A DNA stretch of 64,000 nt from Trichoplax adhaerens (Eukaryota; Placozoa; Uniplacotomia; Trichoplacea; Trichoplacidae): NCBI RefSeq assembly GCF_000150275.1, contig NW_002060944.1, forward strand, positions 1,931,306-1,995,305, given 5' to 3'. The notes below the pieces were generated by a model. That model saw nothing but the letters and a program-made list of their open reading frames with translations, did not search any database and was not told where the DNA came from. The position numbers were made by a program, and so were the translations under genes. The first letter of the stretch is position 1; each line of letters starts with the position of its first letter. Below are positions 1 through 15,000 of this stretch, in pieces.

Positions 1-3000
1 TTCGTCTCTGGTTAATTATATCAGCTGGTTTACGGTCGTGAAAAAGCGCGATCTTTCTTATAGTTTCCTTAAAATTTAATTTAACTCAACAGCATCCCAC
101 CCTGGTCTCCAAGAAAATAAATTAGACTCAGAAGAGATGCGTGAAAAGGATACGACAATGTTAGAATGTCTTTTTCTGTGAACACTGGCATGTACTGTAT
201 CTAAGAATAGTATGGAAACAGATGCATAGAAACTATTCAGAATGAACAGCTGCATACAGTAAACAGTGCACTATACTAATTTATGCAATCCTATTAACAA
301 ATTGAATAGAACTGCAAATCTCAAACATCCGCTTGACGATAGTATCCTTGCGGATCATAAACCCATAATCGGTATGAGTTTATATCCTAAAGACTTTATC
401 AACTATAATGATATACTGTAGAGCTAGCTATACTGGCACAAAATACTATAGTTTTAATTAAAACTTTCTCGTTTCGGAAATACAGATAGCGACAAGAGTA
501 TTAACTCTATACTGGCTGATAAATTGTCCTATACTAGGTAAATTTGTTATTAATCGCATTCTCTACTAGATGGTAGTGGTTTTTATTTTAATTGTTGATA
601 GCATATAAATTTACTTATTTAAAGTCTCCATTCGGCTTGTGATGCGCAAATTGTTTCTCCTTGGATGAATTTTTCAATGCAAGGCTGTTTACGGAAAATG
701 ACGTATCTTAAGCGTGGACAAAAGCTGCGAGTACGTTCTGTTAATAATTAGATTACCTTGAATTTATTTCTGTTCGTGTGTTGATACCGTAAGTAATAAA
801 TATAATGAATAGGTTACCCGCTGGAAAACTTATTGGGTTGCTCTTCTGTGGACAAAACTTTATTTTTATGAACGCAAATTTAATCGTTCAGGCAATGAGC
901 GATCAGCTGTAAGTTAAATTTTGTGTAAAGAATTTTTACAATCTTCCATGTTTTAAAGAATTTTTATCTTTTGATATTTATACGAAGTTTAAAAGTGAGT
1001 TTTGCAAGTGTTATGACATATCTGGGTGGCTAATGGTACTAGGCGATTATCATAGTCCACACATGATATATTTATGTAATATTGAAGAAGGTACTTACGA
1101 AATTACGAAATACTGTTAACGAGTGAAATAGTATTCTTCTCTTCAGAGCTACATAGGCCTACAGATTTACAGTCTATTGAATGCTTCTACCATTAATAGG
1201 TAATAAATATAAGTTAGATGCGAAAACGGCTGAAAATTCTTCTATATGGCTTAGATTTTTGCTTGACGCTTCTACTAAGCAAAATTTTAAGAACGTGCAG
1301 GTACAGCTAAACGATTAAAAAAAATACGTTAGGAATTTTGAATTTGGAGATTTAAGAAGATATTTTGTTACAAAATAAAACACGGATAACTGCTTCAATT
1401 TTACTGAAAATCTTTCCTATAAATAGCTAGTGTGTCAAATTTATTACTAGGGACTATACAGATAATTCCAAATAATAATCATAAGAGTTATCCTACTTAT
1501 TTTAGTGCTATCGATAAAAGGGTTGTATTTATAGTCACGTTACCGTAGACTTCGATAGTTAATGGTCTATATTGCCTTCCTAGTTTACCTTTTTATTTTG
1601 ACAGTAATTCAGTATCGAACGAATTACTGTTAGACTAATAAGAAAGTTTTCGTTACGTAATGTGTACCTGTAAATAATTATAAATGATTGTATTTTCGCG
1701 CGCTATAGCTCATCATAAAATTTCATTTTTTCATATGCAGTATGGTAATGTAAACGGTTATTATTTTACTGAAATCTGTTTTATTTGATGTCCAGTTTTC
1801 TGGTAATAGCCAAACTCCTTTTCGAAATTTGAGATTGAGTTATTTAGTTTATACGCAATCAAGTCACTTACGTTAACTCTTACCTTAACTCTAGTTAAGG
1901 TAAATGATTTGATTAGAGTAGATTTTCAGGTTGCCAGAGTAAATATTTACAATTTTCAAATCACTTTGATTTAAAGATTCACGGCAATAAAAGTGCTAAG
2001 CTAACCTTCTCTTTCCAGGGACCTAGCAATTTGATGTCGTTCGAATGATCCCTTGTGCCAGCTGCCATCGGAGTGGAAAAATAGTGTCTTCTATAAATTC
2101 GATCGAGTCTTACACTGAGACATTTCAAAGTAATGTTACAATTCAATATAAAATTTTTAAATGATTCACGGATGAAAAGTTTACCTAATCGTTCCTTTAG
2201 TGTATGTAAAATTTTTGAGCGATTCACGGATGAAAAGTTTGTCTAATCGTTCATTTAGCGTACAATACATATTCATTTTCTTACGGTTACGTAAGTACCT
2301 GCCGCAATATTACCATAAGTGCTTGATCAACGAGGTCGTGTAATAAAACTTGCGTAATCACTTGCGTAATATGTATATAACTTGCGTAATATGTATATAT
2401 ATATATATAGCATATACCAATAATCGAAATTTTTCTTTGAACTACCGATATGTATACTGTAGAAGACTTGAAATCGCTGGGATTAATATTTATTTGTATT
2501 TATTTTATGGACTAGTGTCCGTTTATATTTCCAGAGTAATTGTACTTCGTTGTCTTTGCAATATTCAAAACGTTGCGATGGAAACGAAGTTATTATTAAT
2601 AATAAAATTGATCTTTAAAAGTTTAGAGATTCGTACATTTTTAGAAATGAACTAAAAACTTAGATTTTAGCTCTTGATAATAATAATTTATATAAAAATT
2701 TTCATGAAATACTTGCTGTGTGACTTTAATATTTCAAATCTGCTCAAGTTCAGCAATTAAATCATAAATCGGTGTATTTATTTTTATCTATAATGAACAT
2801 GCTTTACTTCTGTTGGGTAGTTCAAACAACTCGACAGCGGATACAGTCTTTTTTAATTTTATATTGCTGTAAAACTACCTAAAAAAATAATAAAATTGAG
2901 TTCTTTAACTAACTCTATAACACCAACTACTATTAATTACTACATCTAATCTGACGAACACTTCTATCAGTCGTGATTCTTCATCATAAAACGAAGATTA

Positions 3001-6000
3001 GAGTCTCTAATTTCGATTTAACACGTAAAATAAACGTTGAGAAGTTTACAGTATATTGTTAAAATTTAAAGAAAAATTTACATACTGTCATATATAAACA
3101 TTACGAGCTAATTTCTCAAGGTTGTGATGCTCTGTCTAAGAAGAATTTAAGGTAAATTTAAAGGTATACTTCTAAATATTTCTCGTATATATTTAAGATG
3201 CCCCCCGATGAACAGTATTATACCACACGCTCTTTAATTTCGGTCTATATAGTAAGATCAAAATTTAAAAATGATTATCATTAATAAGAAACTAGGCCCA
3301 AACTAAACAAAATTGTAATAAAACTGTTGAAGAAATTAAAATAAAGAATTTTAAAATAATTTATACCAAGACAGTTTAATTATTGAAGTGCGTTGCGTGC
3401 TTACATATATTTTTCGTAACCTTTGCAGCTACAATAACCATGATAGCATTCTAACCTTATTTTATAATTAATTAGACTGTTCTTAATAGAAATTTTTATA
3501 GCAAACGATTAGTGCTCTAAGTCGATAGTTATTATTGATCACTCTATTGCATCTGCTTATCCGTATATTAAAATAGAATCAGCAAATAATCTAGCTAAAG
3601 TATAAACTAGCAAATATGAATTACGTATTTAAAATCTTACTTTTACTCTACTAATCTGGTTATCTCCATCTAATAGAAAATCTTGAGCGCAAGTTATATA
3701 ACGTTACTATTTCTATGTGCTACTGAATTAAGTATTCCTTATAGAACTCTAAAATAAAAGCTACATAAATCTTACCACGATGTCAAGTTATGTTATTTTT
3801 TATCACTTTTCTCATTAAGCATGAATATACTTAATTTTACTGTTACTAGATTAATTACATTTACAATTTCTATATTTGCTCTTGCGATTTCTTGTAAAAA
3901 TAGCTGTTAAATTATGGTTTTATCTTTATTTAACAATAATTAATGAAATATAAACTTTATGATGGACATGTACATATATTTGATAACAGTGGAAAGCTAA
4001 GAATTCTTACAACTATTGCCAAGTTTCAAGTATATTTTATTACCTTCCTTGATACCATTAATAAAAATTGAAATACTCTCCAATTGAGCATTCTATTGCT
4101 TGATTTTAATTGCAATAATGCACTGCAAATCTCGCAAGAAAACTAAATTAAATTTACAGAGATGAAAGCTTGAATTGGTTTCGGGCTTTAAAATCAGTTA
4201 AGCTATAAATAGGACTTGCTTCATCGTTTCGAAAGCTTTTACAGGCTTTTAAAATTTACTGCATTAAAACTGATAAATTACAGAAAAATTTAAAAAAATA
4301 TTGAATTAGTTATTGAGAGTATTACATTTATCCTTTTTTCTTGAATGATTGAAGGTCTATTGTTAAACTAGATTTGATTTATAATTCTACCTGATCTAAA
4401 GTGCATGTAGCTTACGTATTAGCAATTGCTAATTGAAACATTGAAACATTGAAAGTTAAATTAATCCTAATCAGGTATTGTTTTAACAAATAGTTATTAT
4501 ATTATTACAGGATTACCAAAATTATCTTTTTCGATTTTATATCCGAAATTCTTATTTTACTATTCTACTCATTATTACGCTAGTTTAAATTTAGTAAATG
4601 GTGTTTCGACGAATCAGAAACTTCTTGGTCCTGAATAAGTTCAGAATCGGTCAAATTATCTTTTGTGTCAGACAATTAAGGCCGGATTACAGTGTGCCCT
4701 GATACTTTATATTTTCGTAATGGATGCCAAGGCCTTACATATTTTGAGTTAGCAGTAAATATTTTTTACATAAGGATGATTGCCAAAGGTCATTCAAGAC
4801 ACATAATAATATACGCAAATTTATTAATCTGTTATTTAAAATACTTTTTAATGTTTAAAATTATACATGAGAATTTATTTTGTCTCCTCATTAACGGTAT
4901 CAAAACGTACAATATCTATTTGTTTACGAAAAATGCCGTGTAAGCAAATAATGAATTTGATTACTTTCTTATTACGATTACAATTATTGACCCATTTCTA
5001 TTCAAATTCAGTAGGTACAGTGTTCACCTGATCTCTTACTCCCTCACTTTACTAGTCAGCAGCGGTGTCATATCTTAAACTTCTATATTAGTATGGCCGG
5101 TGCCACAACAAATCATGGTTAATGCAGTGGTTTTAATAAACGTGTTATAATTTTTATTTCCATCTTATATATATATATGAGTTAGTATGCAAATAATGTG
5201 TACCATTCATTATTTATTAAACTATTGGCAGCTGTAACTTGTCGACACAACAAATATGTTAAGAATGTATATATGTCCCTAGACTGTAATAATTTAGGAC
5301 AATTTATCGCCATACAATGTGATAGTGGTATAGGATGGAAACTTTATATTTCAATATAGATTTGATATCACGAGGGTGAATTTGCAGCGTTCACGTAAAA
5401 TTACACGTAAAATTAATCTAATAGAGTGAATAAAGTATCTATTTTGCGATCCCAAGCTAGGATGTAATATATAATACAGCGTAAAATTAACTTATTGCGG
5501 TAAATTATCCAGTTTGGTGTTGCAAACATTTTTATTGGTATAATTTTATTGTTCATAGTTACTTGAAATGATCGATAAAGTAAAATTTGTAGTCACAATT
5601 AAGCACATGAAACGAAGTATAGTTTTTTTTCATTAATTCTTTGAGCTTTCGTAAGCTCTGTAATTCTCTGAATTGTTTTGAAAATTCTTATCTTAACAAA
5701 ACTAATATACAAAAATTTAACATTTCGCAGTTCAATAATGCATACAATTAAAACTGACTAGAATGATCTACAGTTTCACATAGTACACAATAGCCTTTAA
5801 CATCCTTATGACAGTTCACATTTATTTACTATCGCATAAACCTAATATAATTAATTGGCATGTACAGGAAATTTAAGCGGGCAGCTTTCAATTAGAAACT
5901 CCGTATCAATGGTTTCCTGCTAGTATTTGCTTGTTATAAGAAGGACTCTTTAAATAGCTTTGGTTAGAACCTTTACTGCTAGATTTTAATAGCGAGTCTA

Positions 6001-6087
6001 GAAGTTGTCCAATTCTCTTTAATCTAGATCCAAATTAATGAATATTAGCTTTCTTAGATTTTTTTTCTTTGCTGTAAAATTTAGTTC
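1..6087. other. Gene-poor AT-rich stretch
   Basis: I see no exon here with both a conserved protein match and matching splice sites. The open frames at 1979-2227, 2350-2655 and 4692-4943 have low-complexity composition typical of AT-rich non-coding DNA. The only structure noted is a short tandem duplication near 2.2 kb and TA-rich runs near 2.4 and 5.17 kb. The stretch lies 3' of the TRPA gene, so its right edge may hold that gene's 3' UTR. Confidence 0.6.
2163..2268. repeat. Imperfect 58-bp tandem duplication
   Basis: The motif GATTCACGGATGAAAAGTTT starts at 2163 and again at 2221. The downstream text (CTAATCGTTC...TTTAGYGTA) is also repeated with a few substitutions. This is a local two-copy duplication with no coding capacity. 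Confidence 0.7.
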
Positions 6088-9000
6088 TTACTGTTGCTTG
6101 TGATTAGACAGTTCTTCCTGAATATCGCGCAGTTGTTCAGATTGTTTTTCGAACGATTCTGCTTTATGTTTCTCCGTTGTTACGCCTTCATGTAACATTG
6201 TTTCTAGCTAATAAATAACATTGGCGTTACTTTTTAGAATGGAATCTATTCACAGAAGCAACAAAATCTGGATACAGAGAAAATGCTTCTTACACCTACC
6301 ACAGCCCAGAAACGATTTTGATGATGTATTGCATTTTCTACATGACAGTATTTTCGAAATCTGTACGGAAATGATCGTTCTAAGTCATCGAGAAATTCAA
6401 CCTGAATTGTAAGCCTTTTCAGGCTAGCTTCTTTTTGCACTCTATCTATGTCCCCAATAGCTAGGCCAATCTTAAAAAAATTATGCACGTAGTAACATAT
6501 AGTTATACAGCTTTTTTAATTGAAACTTGTCCGTGGAAAACGAAACTTACCATCAAATTCATTACCAGTATTGGCATTAAAAACATGAAAACGACAAGCA
6601 TAATCAGAACCATGATACCATGAGGATATTTTATTCTACCGCTCTCAATTCCATCAATAAACACACTACGATAGTCAATTTCCCCGATCATCATATCAAG
6701 GACTTTGATCCATGCAATTGGAACATTGAAAAGGACACTCTGCAAATTATCGTATTCTTTAAATTTCAATATTAACATGAGATAACATTACCGGTATTGT
6801 TAATACCTCATTCGGTGCAAGCATATAAAAACTAAGAGCAAATCCTTGAATTAGAGAGAATACCACTAGAACAACCTATATGCATAAAGATTTGTTTTCT
6901 GTTACGTTTAGAGATCCATTATAATTTCAAGTTAACGCTCATCAGTAAATTCTTACCTTCAAGATAGTTATAAGCATGGATTTTAACATTAGTACGTAAA
7001 TTCCAAATATTTCCATTCTGCATAATAAAATAATTTCACATTAATGGCTTCCCTATGAAATTGTTGTCATAATATAGATTTTTTAAAGCACCTTTGAAAT
7101 TGCATTACAAGGGCGAAATACGCTAAAAAGATGGTTATGCTTCCAACAGTCCATTGAACGTAATCGTTTGCATGATTCATAGAGGACATAAAGAATATTG
7201 CGCTACCGTAAAGTAAAAGTTCAAAATAGCTACCTAAAGAAGCGAAATAGCGAAGTCGCTTTATCGCGAAAAGTGAATGAATTGTTGATTAGAATTTCTA
7301 CAGCATCGGGTACAAATACATTCATGACAGTTTCTCACCTGGCGCATCATCTGGTAAACTTCCTTAGTTAAATTAACAGATGCTAGGATTATGACCAGAA
7401 TTCGATAGCCATTACTTCTCTAATTTATTTTTTAAAGAAAACATAACTCGATGCATTAATAGATTCCACGAATTTTTAAATTATGTAATCGCTAAAGATC
7501 CCGTAATTTATCCAAACTACGAAACATAGTGACAGTATCTAACAGTTGCTGCTCAACCAACCTGTTTATCCAGCTCGTAATCGGTAACATTTTGAGACGA
7601 TCGATTTACATCAAGGGGATTAATTAATCCAATAAATTTACCGTTTTGGTACCGAAGTTCAGGAGGTGGTTGAATGTTCAAAATGTATGAAGTTAGGCCA
7701 AATACAAAGAGCAGGTATAAAACAAGATTCAAATAAAATACGTATGAACCAATTCGATTCCTATGTACGGGATTGTGAACGATTAATTGTTAAAAAATAA
7801 TTCTTCTGTTATTGAAAAGCTCATAATTCCTACCATTTTACATCTAGTAACTTTTTCGTTAATTCATGTTTTAGCAAGTTGGTTCTTTTATAGTGTATCA
7901 TTGTCTTTTTGTATATAAAACAAATTTTGTCGTTCATATGTCTGTAATGAGAATCTAGATCATGAGAGCACTTAAAAATTAATCGTAGACCTGTAAAGCA
8001 TTATTATTCAGGTAGATGCCGTCCTTTCTGTGTTCGAGTTCGAAACTTGGTCCAGGATCTAGCAAGGTAAAATCATAACTGACCTAGATTGAATGTTTTA
8101 GAATAAAAGTAGATATAATATTATTATACTACTATTAATAAATGGAGTTGCGCTTTTACAAGGAATAAGGCATTTATTTACATGTTTGTTTGTGGATTTT
8201 GGATCTTCAACTATGTCATGCTGTATACAGGAACTCATAACAGTCTAATTTTATAACATAGAACAGTGGACAAGTAGATAAATAAAATCTCTTTTAATTA
8301 ATTGGGGACAATTGCTGTTAAAATAGTTCATAAATAGGCGCTATTTTACCATACTCATCCCGTATATTAATACCCTACCTCCGCAACTTCTGGAAGTTTT
8401 CTAATCAAGTTTTGCATCACAGTTCTTCCTTGCTCATCAACTCTCCTCATGATTAGATCACGTTTTCCTCTAAAAAAGTTTCGTACAAAGGTTATGGATA
8501 ATGTCATCTAACCTGAATGCTTTCATCATATCAGCATATTGTGCTTCAAAATTATATTAATATTATTTAGAATATGAAGTTCTTACTGTTTGTGAGTCAC
8601 TATAACCATTGCAGCATCTTTTCTCATATTTTCAATGGCTATATCTAAGCAAGTCCTATCTTCATTATTTACAAAACTGACTTCAGCGCCGTGATCCAAT
8701 AATAACTTGATAGAATTTGCATGTCCTGTTGCCGCTGCAATGTGCAATGCAGTTTCCTACCCGAAGAGCGATAAGACATATTAAACAACCCAGTGTAATT
8801 GCAACTAACTAAACTATAATGATAGGATTTACTCCATGAAAATTTATCGAGTTCACGGACGCTCTACTATTCAATAGGCATTCCAGAATTTCTTGGTGTC
8901 CCTTACTGGCTGCTATTTCTAACGGCGTTAGGTAGCTACCATCCCTTTAAGGAAATATTGGAAGACTTACGAATACAGAAAATTGGTAAAAAGCACGTAT

Positions 9001-12000
9001 TTTCATACCTTTTTTCAGTTTCAGCGCCATTTTCAAGTAGTGTTTTAACGACAGTAGAGTGGCCGTAAGAAACCGCTATATGGAGAGGTGTTCTAGAACG
9101 CTCACCTAAGCTATTTAGCAATGAAGGTGATACTTTGCAGAGTAATTCTACTGTTTGCGTATTTACTGCACCTCTATTTAGAGAAAAATTTAAAATTGGT
9201 ATTTCTAATATATGCGTATAAACGTTTATGGATAAAATCAGAGAATGTACAGCACCTGCACGCCAAATGTAATGGAGTGTTGTCGTCACCATCATTTAAT
9301 TCTAGTTGAGCACCATTCTCTATCAAAATTTCTGCTATCTGTGTTAATCAAACCATAATCGATATAAGTAGTTTACTGAGTGGTACAATCGATCTAAATA
9401 GAATGTAGAAATTTTTCTTATACATTCGTACATGCATATGTGCAATAATTAGACTATGTATACGTAACGTTATAAAACCCTTCTTCTGCAGCATAATGAA
9501 GTGGAGTTCTGTCGTATGTATCGACTTCATTTATAAAAATTTTTCCCCCTTCCTGTAAGTAGATATATTCATAGATTTACTGTATCTATCTCGAAATAGA
9601 AAGGATTGCATATATAATATTAATATTACGTTAAGTAAAAATGTTAGAACTTCATGATGACAACATTCTGCTGCCATGTGCAAGCATGATTTGTTCTGGT
9701 CATCATATATGTCAACTTTGGCGTGATATTGTAATAAGAACTTAGCAGCTTCTAAGTGGCCTTTCTCAACGGCAAACAGTAAAGGAGTTCTTCTTCTACT
9801 GTCCGTACTATTTATATCCGCTCCCTACGTAGAGAGATCGATAAATCATGATAGTTAGTATAAATAAAATATCTATCTATCTATAAATTATTTATATATA
9901 TGCATGTTACATCAACGATATTCTGGAAACATACTGATTTTTCTATGCTTACAGATTGCATCAATATGATCATTACTGCGGTGTGTCCAAACGATGCCGC
10001 TAAATGTAACGGTGTCCGGTATTGAAAGTCACGAGCATCCACAGGGGCGTGATGTTGTATCAGGGCTTCCACGACATCAGGATAGCCGTTTGAAGCTGCT
10101 ATATGCAATGCTGTTAGTCCATCTCTCTGTACCAATTTCGGGCAATCATGATAAATTTTTAGTATATTAAAACGTCATATTTACGATGAAAAATGATAAA
10201 CTAAGATACATGCATTATCGATAGATAGTGCTAGGCTGCTAGCTAATATTAAAAAAGGTAAATTTAAAAATATGATTCAGACAACCTGAATTGCTGTGAT
10301 ATCTGCTCCATTGCGAACACACATTTCTACCGCCTAATTTGGTTTAAATTACAATGTATACTAATTAGTAATTGCTTATATGCTCATACCTGAGCGATAA
10401 AGAAATACGCATCGACTATTTAAATCACGGATGCTACAAACCTGTTTATATCCACCTTGTGCCGCTCGATGTAAGGGTGTTCGTCGTTCATTATCTCTAT
10501 CGTTGATCTGGTCAATGTACTTTCTACGTTTATTATTAGCGCTATCAAGTAATAAGCCAATTACTTCAGTTGCACCTCTGGATGCGGCGAAATGTATAGG
10601 TGCGCCTCCATCAATGGATTTCTTGATCAGACTTGCACCATGTTTTATCTAAGAGTAATTAATTAGGGCTGCTTAGTAATACTAGTAAGTATACTATCTA
10701 TATAGCCGTTTGGTCTACCTACATGACCATGTTAGTTTTTTCTTTATACATAAATAAATGAAACCTTTTTCAACTTTTGACGATACTTTTTTATACTAAT
10801 TAGTACAAATGTGAAATTTTACTGGATGAAAAACATACGCACCAGCAACTTGCATACATTATTTCGATCTCTCATGCATGACACATGGAGAGGCGTCATG
10901 AGGTCATTGTCTGTATAATTCACCAAAGCAGGGTCTATTCTTAGTATTAGCTAGTGATAACAGAAGCCATTGTGATCTCAATACATTGTACTATATTATT
11001 ATGGATGATTTCGACCTGAAAGTAATAAGTAGTACCTCGCACATACGAACGTGCCCAAATTTACTCGCTTCATGAAGTGTTGTGTTTCCGTCAACATCTT
11101 GTAAATCCACTTTTGCCCCGCAGCTAATTAAAACTTCAAACGCGGCGAGAGAGTTATGTTTAGCGGCGATTGATATAGGTGGGATTGAATCATAGCCTGG
11201 GATGTTGACATCTAAGATTTGAAAATTTTAATCAAGCAGCAAAACTGTAATTTTTTTACGAATTATTTATATAATCTATCACATTCAAAATACACAACTA
11301 AAGAGACTTGAATTATATGATAAATCAGTACCGGCTCCATGGTCGACTAGACTCCTTATTATTTCCACCCTATTATATTTAGCAGCGTAGTGCAGCGGAG
11401 ATAGCTTGTGTTCATCCAATCGGTTACATGCATTCTTATCTTTATTGTATACGAAGTATTCTTGTATAACTGAAACATCCCCAAATTTTGCTGCCTAAAT
11501 TGGAATAGTTTAATGATTGGATTGTACTGTTTAATATTTTACAGTGACTTTTTTGAGCAAACACAATACAGCTACTGTACTTGGTCTAAACTAATATCTG
11601 CAGTTAATGAAGTCTATTATCACAGTATAACATAAAACAGATTATTGCCATAAAATCAATAATAATAAAAATACGAATTGAGAGGCAAGCATAGTGCTGT
11701 TAGTTTTATTTATGAATCCGATAAACTAAACTTACAGTGGTCATAATAATTACACGTATTATTAGATTTAAAATTTGACGTGAAAATTTTAAAACTATTT
11801 CCTTGACAATTATACCGTATTTTCGTACTGGCTTATCAGATATTCATTAATTTAAATGCCTAAATTCTGTATTAGCTTACCCAAAAGAGGTCAAGATTAA
11901 GGTTTGTTGTCGATCTCGCATTAGGGATCTCGCTATTTTCGTATTCTTCCTGTGTTTTAATCCAAAAGACAACCGAATTGGTATAATTTTGAAAAATTCA

Positions 12001-12187
12001 CAGATCATACATTGTCATGATCTGTGAATTTACTGACAGTGTAATACACAGATGCTACAAGTATATTTGTACCAGCTTTCATAAGAATACTTACGTTGAT
12101 TTTATCATTTGGCGGAGTGGGTCTTACTGGAAAACTCCGGGGAAACAATGTCAAGCTGTTTTTTCTGAAATTTCTTCGTTCCAACAT
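6088..12187 (-). CDS. TRPA1-like ankyrin-repeat cation channel
   Basis: Predicted 1,049-residue TRPA-family channel of the plasma membrane, a non-selective cation channel gated by chemical or thermal stimuli in known relatives. Exons, 5' to 3': 12095-12187, 11332-11494, 11036-11211, 10843-10950, 10442-10648, 10286-10333, 9953-10126, 9630-9824, 9469-9552, 9256-9338, 9009-9173, 8833-8944, 8587-8756, 8379-8469, 8182-8220, 7991-8083, 7834-7904, 7562-7760, 7339-7419, 7092-7258, 6957-7017, 6792-6875, 6551-6739, 6294-6470, 6088-6207. All phases join without a stop. The start is the first ATG after an in-frame upstream stop. Residues of about 35-590 are ankyrin repeats (TPLH, TALHIAA, TPLHLAA). A linker with YDFTLLDPG follows, then six membrane segments from about residue 694, the pore motif MMIGEIDYR (about 905), the post-S6 motif IGLAIGDIDRVQKEASLKR and a C-terminal coiled coil. 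Human TRPA1 is 1,119 residues. The family is certain; orthology to TRPA1 rather than another TRPA subtype is not. The 39-nt exon 8182-8220 and the donor after 9469-9552 are the weakest calls. Confidence 0.93.
6740..6791 (-). other. 52-nt intron in the TRPA pore region
   Basis: The donor GTAATG and acceptor TTTGCAG separate exon 6792-6875 (S5 end) from the pore exon 6551-6739. Both joins are phase 0. Reading through meets a stop, so splicing is needed. Confidence 0.75.
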
Positions 12188-13580
12188 TTGTAACTTCACT
12201 CGCACAAGCAATTTTGTTATGTTAACTTTATTTGTACGGGTATTTCTAACGACTCAATGAGGCTTTAATACAACTGCAAACAATAGTATATTTCAATGGC
12301 CGTTACGAATTTATTCATATATTCACCGTTGCAGTAAATTAAGCTGCAGCTGTTTATGGGTCTGTTAATATTATTTCATATACTACAGTTGTATATCATA
12401 TTATAGTCTACTCAATAGAATTTAAGGATGCAAAAGTAAGGTTACATGGTTATGGATACAATATAAATAGATTAATTAACATCGTTACAAGCAGCAGTAA
12501 TAATAGTGAAGTAGGATTTCGTACTATATCTTCATATTACGAATCACAATCTACAGTGCCTCATGCCTTGTATTTAACATGATTGTGTGACGCGATATTT
12601 CTACTTGTGACGACAAAAGAAAAAATGAACAATGTACTATGATTAATTTTGAATAGAAATCTATTCGAAATAGAAATCGCTCTATTGTTATGATTTTTTA
12701 CGAATATATTATTGATTTTTTAATGCAAATAAAAAACTCTAGACGTTGCAACATCCTGCGCTATCTGCGTCACTAAACTTTAATCATTTGAAAATAATTG
12801 CTATTTTATTCAAAAAGAATCTTTCAAACTCCACTTCAGGGAAACCATTTGATATTTAACGACGATCTTACTCCCTAAACATAGTGCAGTACAAGTTTAC
12901 TACACAAGAAAATTAGCACGATTGTTACTTATGCTGCGTATGAAACAATATTTCACAGTCGATTTCGTCCTAATATTAGTACAATATATTCTTAAGAAAC
13001 GCAGAAACTATTCTTTTTGTATTTTAATTCCGTGGTAGAGGCTCTCTCCAACTCATAATAAGTTCGGGCACCGTACTTAGCTAAGTTAGACGAATACCCA
13101 CTACAGTATAACGTATTCATAGGTATTACGCTGATTTTCTAAGTGTTGTAGAACTTATTTGTAACCCATTGTGTGAACCTATCCGTCATACCTATTGTAT
13201 TTTGGCTAGTGGACAGTATGCACTAGTATATGCGAACCGGTATTTGCTATTAGAATAGTTATAATTTTTTAAGTATGCAATAAAAAGATTTGTAAGAAGC
13301 GGTTGTATCTGTAAATTTTCGGTAGATGTAAACGTACCAGATTAGGTTAAAGTCCTTGCTGGTACAATAATACACTTATTTGAAGTCCGCAAAATCACGA
13401 TAGCTGTATCATTTCTACCTAAACATAGTGAGAGCCTAATAAGTAGAAATTTCAATTTTGATGAATTCTGGACAAGTAATGAAAATTTATACCTAAAATA
13501 ATGTATTTGAGTGCCATCCTACAAGTTTTATACGTGAAGTAGTTTATTACAGTCATTGAAGACAACATTTTACGTGAGAG

Positions 13581-13652
13581 ACTGTACATTGTACAGTACA
13601 GTACTCATATATGCTCCGCAATACTGTACTGTACACTGTACAGTTTACAGTA
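13581..13652. repeat. GTACT/AGTAC palindrome cluster
   Basis: Two blocks of TACAGTACAGTAC and ATACTGTACTGTACACTGTACAG separated by about 25 nt. The orientation flips between blocks, so the strand can fold back on itself. Confidence 0.8.
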
Positions 13653-15000
13653 GGGATTAACTGTAACACTCACCAATTGATTTAATCAAAAAATCTCTTG
13701 ATGAGCTACTGTATATACTGTATTATGATCATCGAAAAATTAAAAATTGTTTTTCATTTCCTTTGTTGCTTAGTAATTTATAAACTATATGTTAATATTA
13801 CATTGCATACTATTTGGTTTGAACTTTGAAGGCATTCCCAAATTTTAATATTGTTTTGCCGGCACAGGCACACTAAATCGTGCTCAAGCAAGCACAAGAA
13901 AGGCACTAAGGGCCATGCTACAATTTTTGCAAAATTTTGTATTTTTGTGATTCCTTTTTTTCCTTTAGTTGATAGTGTCAGTGATCAGTTTCTAGATGGC
14001 AACCTTTATGGCTGGTAATCTCACTAAGTAACTACGATATTGAACGATGATGATAAGATTAGCAATATAAGGGATGGATCAAGCTAGGCCATTACATTAA
14101 CAGACATAGGTATCGTATAAATTGCCGTACGTATGAGCTTCAGGCAAGCCCTAAAATTCGCTAATGCCCAAATCATTAATTAACCCATATGAATTTATTG
14201 CCTTTATATCTTTTATATATACGCGTCCAAAAAAAGAAATCGAATTGAATAATAAGTTCAAACTTCATTTGTAAAATGATCCGAGATATTTTTAATGTAG
14301 GGCCTAACCCAAATTCGACAAAGTCTGGCCTAAATATTAATAAGGTCATGTAATCGTAACGTTTAGCAACGATTTGGCCATTGATCAACTTCGCTTCCTT
14401 TCTCTAATAACTCATATAAATCAAAAACTGAATGTACTGTTTTATTTCAGCGGTCCCTAACTGTTTACTAAGTTTACGATGCAACTCCATAAAATTTTGT
14501 CTCTAACTCTCTGATCTCTACAGTTAGTGCAGAACTCCAGCGAACCTTTCATAATTCGCAACTTTTTTACCTTCGTCTGTGCGGAGTTACACAAAACTTA
14601 AGCCCTATAATTAATTGTCTTATTCCCTAGATCTAAATTTATATTTGAAACCCGTAGAGAATTTACTGTAATAGGATGTTACCTATGACTGTGTGAACTT
14701 ACAGGATGCATGTTATTAATTCCTTGATGTCCTTCGGACATACCTCGAATGCTGTTTTCACAACCATAACAGTAATGAAAAATCTATGTCTATGTGACTA
14801 GTTTGACTTTTGGGTTTTGTGAGTCCAATTTGTATGTAGGAGGCTAACTAGTGATACGGAAAAAGTGTATTTTGGCAGCAAAAAATTTTAAAGAGATATT
14901 TTGCCACAAGTTTACTGTAATAACTCTATTCCCGTGTCTGTTCTATTAGTCAATACCGATTTTAATTCGCAGTCAATGGTTTTGCATATTACTGTATATA

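Noticed and set aside
6221-6412. Plus-strand 63-codon frame
   Set aside because: It is a shadow of the conserved TRPA post-S6 exon on the minus strand.
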